Source: Streptomyces sp. MMG1121 (GTDB taxonomy: Bacteria; Actinomycetota; Actinomycetes; Streptomycetales; Streptomycetaceae). Taken from it: DNA of 11,128 nucleotides. The DNA is taken from contig NZ_LGDV01000260.1 in the NCBI RefSeq assembly GCF_001280015.1, positions 1-11,128 on the forward strand, written 5' to 3'. Positions 7,064 to 11,128 of the stretch are shown here, piece after piece. The position numbers and the translations under genes are program-made. Position 1 is the stretch's first letter; each line of letters begins with the position of its first letter. The notes below the pieces were generated by a model. That model was given only the letters and a program-made list of their open reading frames with translations. It did no database searches and was not told where the DNA came from.

Positions 7064-8599
7064 CTATCCGCGCACCTGCCCCAGCCATTGCAGGGTGCGC
7101 CGGATCTCCAGGGCCATCGGGTATCCGGGGCCGTGCAGCCGCTCCACGTCCATCAGCAGCCGCGCGAGCGTGTCGTGGGCGGAGGGCCGGTCGCCGACGG
7201 CGAGCAGCAGATGGCCGATGCGCCGGCGCACCTCGTGCGCGAGCTGCGGGTCGCCCGAGACGTACTGGTTCTCGTAGTACGGCAGCAGCGCGCGGTACTC
7301 GGCGAGTGCCGCCGCCGGTTCGCCGAGCTGCTCCAGGCACTGCGCGGCCTCGTAGCGGTAGCGCAGGGACTGCGGGTCGGCCTGTCCGGCCTCGGCGGCG
7401 CGTTCGGCGGCCAGCCGGCGCAGTTCGGGCAGCGCGCGCCGGTACTGGCCGTCGTCCATGAGCGTGGCCGCGTACTGCTTGCGCAGGGTGCGGACGACCG
7501 GGGAGTGCTCACCGTGCTGTTCGGCGGCGGCGGGCAGGATCGCGCCCAGGATGTCCACGGCCTGGGTGATGCGCCCCTCCCCCAGCAGCCGCTTGACCTC
7601 GTCCACGGCCGCGGCGACGTCGGGTTTCTCGGCCACCGGTGGCGACGGCGCGACGGGGGCGGGCTGGGGCGCGGGTGTCCGCGCGCGGTCCGGCCAGGGA
7701 GCGTGCGGGCGTAGAAAGGGGCGCGTGGGATCCAGAGGTGCCCCTGTGGGCGTCCCGCGCGCGGGCAGGAGCGGCGCCAGGTCCTCGTACACCTCCTGCG
7801 CGGAGGCCGGGCGGTGCTGCGGGTCCTTGGCGAGCAGCCGCAGGACGAGCGTCTCCAGCACCTCGGGAACCTCGGGGCGGATACGGCGCACGGGCAGCGG
7901 GGGCTCGTACAGGTGCCGGTGCAGCACGCCGAGCGCCGTGGAGCCCGCGAACGGCACGTCCCCGCTGAGCAGTTCGTGCAGCAGCACACCGAGCGCGTAC
8001 AGGTCGGTGTACGGGCCGACCGCGCCGCCCATCGCCTGCTCCGGCGCCATGTAGGCGGGCGAGCCGATCGGGGAGCCGGTGTGGGTCAGGCGGGTGGTGT
8101 CGGTGTCCATGACCGAGGCCACGCCCAGGTCGAGGACGGTGACCGTGCCGTCCTGCTTCACCATCACGTTGCGCGGCTTGAGGTCGCGGTGCACGATCGG
8201 CACGGCGTGCACGGCGCTCAGCACGGCGCACAGTTGTGCGGCCACCGCGACCGCCCATTGCCACGGATACGGGTCGTGCTCGGCGAGATGGTCGGACAGG
8301 TCGGCGCCGTCGACGTACTGCATGACGAGGAACAGCTCCTCGCCCTCGCTGCCCGCGTCGTGCACGGTGACCAGACCGGGGTGATCCACCTGCGCGGTCA
8401 CCCGGCACTCGCGCAGGAACCGGCGGCGCAACTCGTCCGCCTCGTGACCCGCCACCTTGTCGGGGCGCAGCAGCTTCACCGCCACACGCCGGTCCAGCCG
8501 TCGGTCGTACGCTGTCCACACCTGCCCCATGCCGCCCTGCCCGATGAGCGTGGACAGTTCGTACCGGCCGGCGACGACGCGTCCCGTCGCCACGCTCAC
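7064..8599 (-). CDS. Soluble Hanks-type Ser/Thr protein kinase with TPR-like C-terminal region
   Basis: This is a cytoplasmic serine/threonine kinase of 511 residues. The kinase domain covers about 13-275: glycine loop GQGGMGQVW (20-28), Lys42 (VAVKLL), Glu64 in helix C, HRDLKPRN with catalytic Asp139, DLG (157-159) where DFG is usual, and MAPE (184-187). A Pro-rich linker (about 280-325) leads to helical repeats resembling TPRs (for example EQHGEHSPVVRTLRKQYAAT, LMDDGQYRRALPELRRLAAE, GEPAAALAEYRALLPYYEN), likely a protein-binding tail. No membrane segment is seen, unlike many PknB-type kinases. The GTG start has GAGGG six bases upstream and overlaps the stop of the preceding membrane-protein gene (GTGA). 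A much longer frame extends upstream but runs antiparallel to no signal and overlaps the membrane protein, so it was rejected. The targets are unknown. Coupling suggests the membrane protein is its partner or anchor. Confidence 0.94.
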   Translation of the reverse strand: MSVATGRVVAGRYELSTLIGQGGMGQVWTAYDRRLDRRVAVKLLRPDKVAGHEADELRRRFLRECRVTAQVDHPGLVTVHDAGSEGEELFLVMQYVDGADLSDHLAEHDPYPWQWAVAVAAQLCAVLSAVHAVPIVHRDLKPRNVMVKQDGTVTVLDLGVASVMDTDTTRLTHTGSPIGSPAYMAPEQAMGGAVGPYTDLYALGVLLHELLSGDVPFAGSTALGVLHRHLYEPPLPVRRIRPEVPEVLETLVLRLLAKDPQHRPASAQEVYEDLAPLLPARGTPTGAPLDPTRPFLRPHAPWPDRARTPAPQPAPVAPSPPVAEKPDVAAAVDEVKRLLGEGRITQAVDILGAILPAAAEQHGEHSPVVRTLRKQYAATLMDDGQYRRALPELRRLAAERAAEAGQADPQSLRYRYEAAQCLEQLGEPAAALAEYRALLPYYENQYVSGDPQLAHEVRRRIGHLLLAVGDRPSAHDTLARLLMDVERLHGPGYPMALEIRRTLQWLGQVRG

Positions 8600-9246
8600 C
8601 TGCCGCCCTCGTGGTTGCCGCCCTGCCCGCCGGGGTGCTTGCGCAGATAGTCGCTGAGCTCGTCGAGTTCGGCACGCACCTGGTTGATGTGGACGGGCGC
8701 GGGACGCTGCGGCGGGGCGGGCAGGGGCGGCTGAGGCGCGGGGGTGGCGGTGGGGGGCGCGGGGATGTACGGCATCGGGGCCTGGGCGTACGGGGGTTGC
8801 GGCGCGGTCGGCATGCTCGGCGCGGTCGTCACGGTGAAGGGCGGTACGGGCTGCGGGTACGCGTAGCCCGCCGCCAACAGCGCCCGCGCGGCGTAAGCCT
8901 GACGGAGCCGGTGGAAGTGAGAGACGTCCGCGTAGAGGTAGTAGCCGGCGCAGGCCACCGCGTTCAGCAGAAGCATGCTCATGCCCAGGGTGCCGTTCGG
9001 GCTGCTGAAGTCGTCGGTGTGGTCCGTACTGAAGAGGCCGAAGCAGACACCGAGGACCACCACCGATCCCCCGAAGAACCACCACTCGGCACGCCTGCGG
9101 GTCACGATCGCCGCGCGCAGCGGCGCCGCCCATGCCAGGAACCCGAGGCTGAGCAGCGCCATCGCCACGAAGATCACGCGCAGCACGACCAGCACCCCGG
9201 TCGAGGGTGGCTTCGGCGGAGGCGGCGCGTAGCCGTGGCCTTGCAT
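8596..9246 (-). CDS. Small three-helix membrane protein with Pro-rich tail, coupled to kinase gene
   Basis: This is a membrane protein of 216 residues with no family I can name. After a short Pro-rich start (YAPPPPKPPS), three hydrophobic segments are visible at about 18-41, 57-72 and 87-106. A cytoplasm-like region follows (VSHFHRLRQAYAARALLAAGYAYPQP), then a long Pro/Ala/Thr/Gln-rich stretch (about 135-185), ending in a short amphipathic helix (INQVRAELDELSDYLRKH). The ATG at 9246 is preceded by AGGAG five bases away; an in-frame ATG/GTG extension to 9318 has no such site. The stop overlaps the kinase start by GTGA, which implies translational coupling and roughly equal amounts of the two products. 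It may recruit the soluble kinase to the membrane or be its substrate; that is inference. Confidence 0.8.
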   Translation of the reverse strand: MQGHGYAPPPPKPPSTGVLVVLRVIFVAMALLSLGFLAWAAPLRAAIVTRRRAEWWFFGGSVVVLGVCFGLFSTDHTDDFSSPNGTLGMSMLLLNAVACAGYYLYADVSHFHRLRQAYAARALLAAGYAYPQPVPPFTVTTAPSMPTAPQPPYAQAPMPYIPAPPTATPAPQPPLPAPPQRPAPVHINQVRAELDELSDYLRKHPGGQGGNHEGGR

Positions 9247-9312
9247 GGCTGCTCCTGGAGACCTGAATCGGGTTCGGACATGTGTGCCGGGTCCGAGCGT
9301 ATAGGCCGCCGA

Positions 9313-9334
9313 GGACAACCGGTCCGGGTTGTCC
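9313..9334 (-). terminator. Perfect 8-bp palindrome between methylase and membrane-protein genes
   Basis: GGACAACC (9313-9320) and GGTTGTCC (9327-9334) are perfect inverted arms around six bases, about 38 bases past the methylase stop. The simplest reading is a U-less terminator for the methylase gene. Because it also lies about 67 bases ahead of the membrane-protein start, an operator role is possible. The rest of the 125-base gap shows only a weak promoter candidate (TATACG near 9297-9302). Confidence 0.45.
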
Positions 9335-9371
9335 GAACCGTTGCCGCGCTGATCAGCTCCGTACGACGCCC

Positions 9372-11128
9372 TCAGTCAGGCGCCACGGTCCCGTCCGTCA
9401 ATCCGTCGTACATCCCGCGCACGAGTTGTTCCCCGAGCCGGCTCGCGTGGCGCAGCGCCCGCTCGAACTCGTCGAGTGCGCGGAAGCGCGCGCCGTAGCG
9501 CCGTTGTTCGTCCAGCGGGAGCCGGGGCAGCTGGAGTCGGCGCACGTCGAGCCGGGTCGCGGTGGAGGCATAGCTGCTGGCCTGGCGGTTGTTCGCGGTA
9601 CCGCGCAGGAAGCCGGCGAGGAACCACGGATCGAGCGCCGTGCGATCGGGGCGCAGAAGCACAATGTTGCGCCCCAGGGCGGCGCCCCCCGTCGCATCGT
9701 CGATCACGCGCGCCACCGAGCCCCCGCCGAGCACTGGTACGACGACATCACCGGGCTCGGTCAGCACGGCCTCCTCCTCGCTCTCCGGGAGCGTCCCGGA
9801 GGGCGCCGTTCCGGCGAGGACGTCGTGGTCGGTGAGCACGGGCACGCGCGCGTGGCCGCCGTTTCCGCCCGTGCGCATCATCAGCGCGCCCCCGCGCGCG
9901 AGTTCGCCGATGGTGGTGAGCGGCCAGCGCGTGCCCGGCGCGGGGGCGGCGGGGGGCGGCGTGAGGTCGGCAGTCAGGTGCAGGGTCGCGCCGAGGCGCT
10001 CGCGCACCGCCGTGAGCTGCTCCGCGCCGTCGGCCACGGCCGCCGGCGGCAGATGGCGGGCGGGCGCGAGGTCGACGTCGTCGTCGAGGAGTTCGATGAC
10101 CGGCACGGAGCGGGCGAGCCCCGGCCGCTCGTCCAGCCGGCCGGCGCGGTCGAAGGCCCGCCAGGCGTCCAGGACGGCCTCGCGCACCGCCGCCCAGTCC
10201 GGACCGCCGCGCCCCTCGGCGGCGAACCTCCCCGTGTCCACGAGCAGCACCTCGGGCGCGGCAGGCGTCCGGTCGGGCCGGTGCAGCACCCACACATGCA
10301 ACGGGATGTTGTACGGCGGCGCCGCCCCGACCGGCAGTGCGACCACGGCCCTGAGCGCCCCCCGGCGCAGCAAGTCGGCACGGATCCGGCGCCCGGAACG
10401 GCGGGAGGCGGCCGCCGGCGGCATCAGCAGCACGGCGGTGCCGCCGTCGGCGAGCCGGGCCAGCGCATGCTGCACCCAGGCCAGCTCGGACTCGGTACGC
10501 GCCGGGAAGCCGTACTCCCAGCGGGGGTCGTAGGCGAGTTCGTCGTGGCCCCAGTTGCGCTCGTTGAACGGCGGATGACACAACACCGCGTCGGCGCGCA
10601 GCTCCGGGTAGGCGTCGGCGCGCAGGGTGTCGTCGGCCGCACCGCGCACGGTCGCCCGGGAGTGCAGCGCGAGTCGCAACGCGGTGAGCGCGGCCAGGTC
10701 GGAGGCGCTGTCCTGGGCGTACAGCTCCTGGCCGGGACGGGCGTCCACGGCACGCAACAGGGCCCCGGTGCCGCAGGCCGGGTCCAGGACGGTACTAGCG
10801 GGGCCGGCGAGGTCGGCCATGAGACGGGCGAGTTCGGCCGGGGTGAGCGTGTACTGGCGGGGGTTGGCGTCCAGATGCCGCCCCAGCAGAAACTCGAAGG
10901 CCTGCCGCGCCCCCACCTCGGCGGCCAGCTCCGCGGCACCCCGCAGGAGGGAGGCGGAGGGGAGGAGTTGGGGGCCGGTGGGGGTGTGGAGGGCCTGGGC
11001 GGGGGCGGGTGAGGTGGTTGCGGGCTGGGTGGGCGTGGTGTTCGGGGTCGGCGTGACGTGCGCGGCCGCAGTGGCGGACGGGGTCGGGGGGGGGTGAAGG
11101 GTGGGGGGGCTGTGAACAACGGGGGGGG
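9372..11128 (-). CDS. N6-adenine DNA methylase with HsdS-like C-terminus, 5' end outside the window
   Basis: This is a type I restriction HsdM-like methylase, which uses S-adenosylmethionine to modify adenine in DNA. The fold begins with ARQAFEFLLGRHLDANPRQYTLTP (typical HsdM entry), then motif I DPACGTG (10764-10784), and motif IV read as LCHPPF, with His (codon 10575-10577) where Asn or Asp is normal. The last 180 residues resemble an HsdS target-recognition domain: W-LTTIGELARGG, GDVVVPVLGGGSVARVIDD, ALGRNIVLLRPD, LDPWFLAGFLRG, and LQLPRLPLDEQRRYG. Modification and specificity parts thus appear fused. Upstream of a GTG at 10916 the same frame stays open to the edge and encodes a Pro/Thr/Ala-rich linker ending GAAELAAEV, so the true start is beyond the window. 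No restriction subunit is seen. Related Streptomyces proteins often carry an N-terminal helix-turn-helix; that cannot be checked here. Confidence 0.85.
   Translation of the reverse strand, partial: PPVVHSPPTLHPPPTPSATAAAHVTPTPNTTPTQPATTSPAPAQALHTPTGPQLLPSASLLRGAAELAAEVGARQAFEFLLGRHLDANPRQYTLTPAELARLMADLAGPASTVLDPACGTGALLRAVDARPGQELYAQDSASDLAALTALRLALHSRATVRGAADDTLRADAYPELRADAVLCHPPFNERNWGHDELAYDPRWEYGFPARTESELAWVQHALARLADGGTAVLLMPPAAASRRSGRRIRADLLRRGALRAVVALPVGAAPPYNIPLHVWVLHRPDRTPAAPEVLLVDTGRFAAEGRGGPDWAAVREAVLDAWRAFDRAGRLDERPGLARSVPVIELLDDDVDLAPARHLPPAAVADGAEQLTAVRERLGATLHLTADLTPPPAAPAPGTRWPLTTIGELARGGALMMRTGGNGGHARVPVLTDHDVLAGTAPSGTLPESEEEAVLTEPGDVVVPVLGGGSVARVIDDATGGAALGRNIVLLRPDRTALDPWFLAGFLRGTANNRQASSYASTATRLDVRRLQLPRLPLDEQRRYGARFRALDEFERALRHASRLGEQLVRGMYDGLTDGTVAPD

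Noticed and set aside
5475..7277. Plus-strand open frame of 600 codons
   Set aside because: It runs antisense across the SurA-like and DUF1906 genes and their gap, has Arg/Ala/Ser-rich sequence with no domain, and is a known artefact of high-GC DNA.
8509..8520. CTGTCCACA as a second DnaA box
   Set aside because: It differs from the preferred Streptomyces box by one base and lies inside the kinase coding region, where it encodes conserved protein sequence.
8600..9133. Upstream extension of the kinase frame, giving 689 residues
   Set aside because: It would overlap the whole membrane-protein gene in another frame. The GTG at 8599 has a spaced ribosome binding site and starts right at the kinase domain.
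9282..11012. Plus-strand open frame of 576 codons
   Set aside because: It is the antisense shadow of the methylase, which has clear conserved motifs on the minus strand.
9372..11128. Part of a complete restriction-modification or phage-defence island
   Set aside because: No nuclease, helicase or mobile-element gene is visible, and the neighbours look like core chromosomal genes. What lies past the edge is unknown.

Overview
The window looks like a core chromosomal segment of a Streptomyces (or close actinomycete). Base composition is very high in G+C with strong third-position bias. GTG and TTG starts are common, and promoters and terminators are U-poor. Two secreted resuscitation-promoting-factor (Rpf) type wall hydrolases lie side by side, one behind a ydaO-type c-di-AMP riboswitch. 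From memory, the order of paired Rpf genes, a CYP107U1-like P450 and mazG matches a conserved Streptomyces neighbourhood; no database was searched. All nine genes I accept lie on the minus strand. I see no tRNA, rRNA, mobile element, CRISPR array or att site.

Layout in transcription order, from right to left. (1) 9372-11128: a type I-like N6-adenine DNA methylase with an HsdS-like C-terminus. Its reading frame is open to the window edge, so the N-terminus is missing. (2) 8596-9246 and 7064-8599: a small three-helix membrane protein and a soluble Ser/Thr kinase with a TPR-like tail, overlapping as GTGA and therefore one translationally coupled operon. (3) 6174-7001: a secreted DUF1906 (glycoside-hydrolase-like) protein. 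(4) 5363-6019: a lipoprotein with a SurA N-terminal-like domain, starting at TTG. (5) 4254-5288 and 2512-4248: MazG and a cytochrome P450 only 5 bases apart, also probably one operon. The P450 carries about 167 residues of Ala-rich, disordered-looking sequence at its N-terminus. (6) 1194-2342: an Rpf-domain/LysM protein with a long Ser/Gly/Asp linker. (7) 89-832: an RpfA-type Rpf/LysM protein with a 23-Ser linker, preceded by the c-di-AMP riboswitch at 851-1048.

Much of the set concerns the cell surface: two muralytic enzymes, a DUF1906 hydrolase-like protein, a lipoprotein chaperone-like protein, and a membrane-protein/kinase pair. The rest are a housekeeping nucleotide pyrophosphohydrolase, a P450 and a solitary methylase-like protein. 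The most informative regulatory DNA is the 833-1193 gap, which holds a promoter and riboswitch, and 2343-2511, which holds a matching promoter with palindromes but no room for a riboswitch. The points most worth follow-up are the methylase-specificity fusion with His in place of Asn in its catalytic motif, the P450 extension, and a hairpin that overlaps both the riboswitch P1 strand and the rpfA ribosome binding site. I do not see a clearly new multi-gene system.
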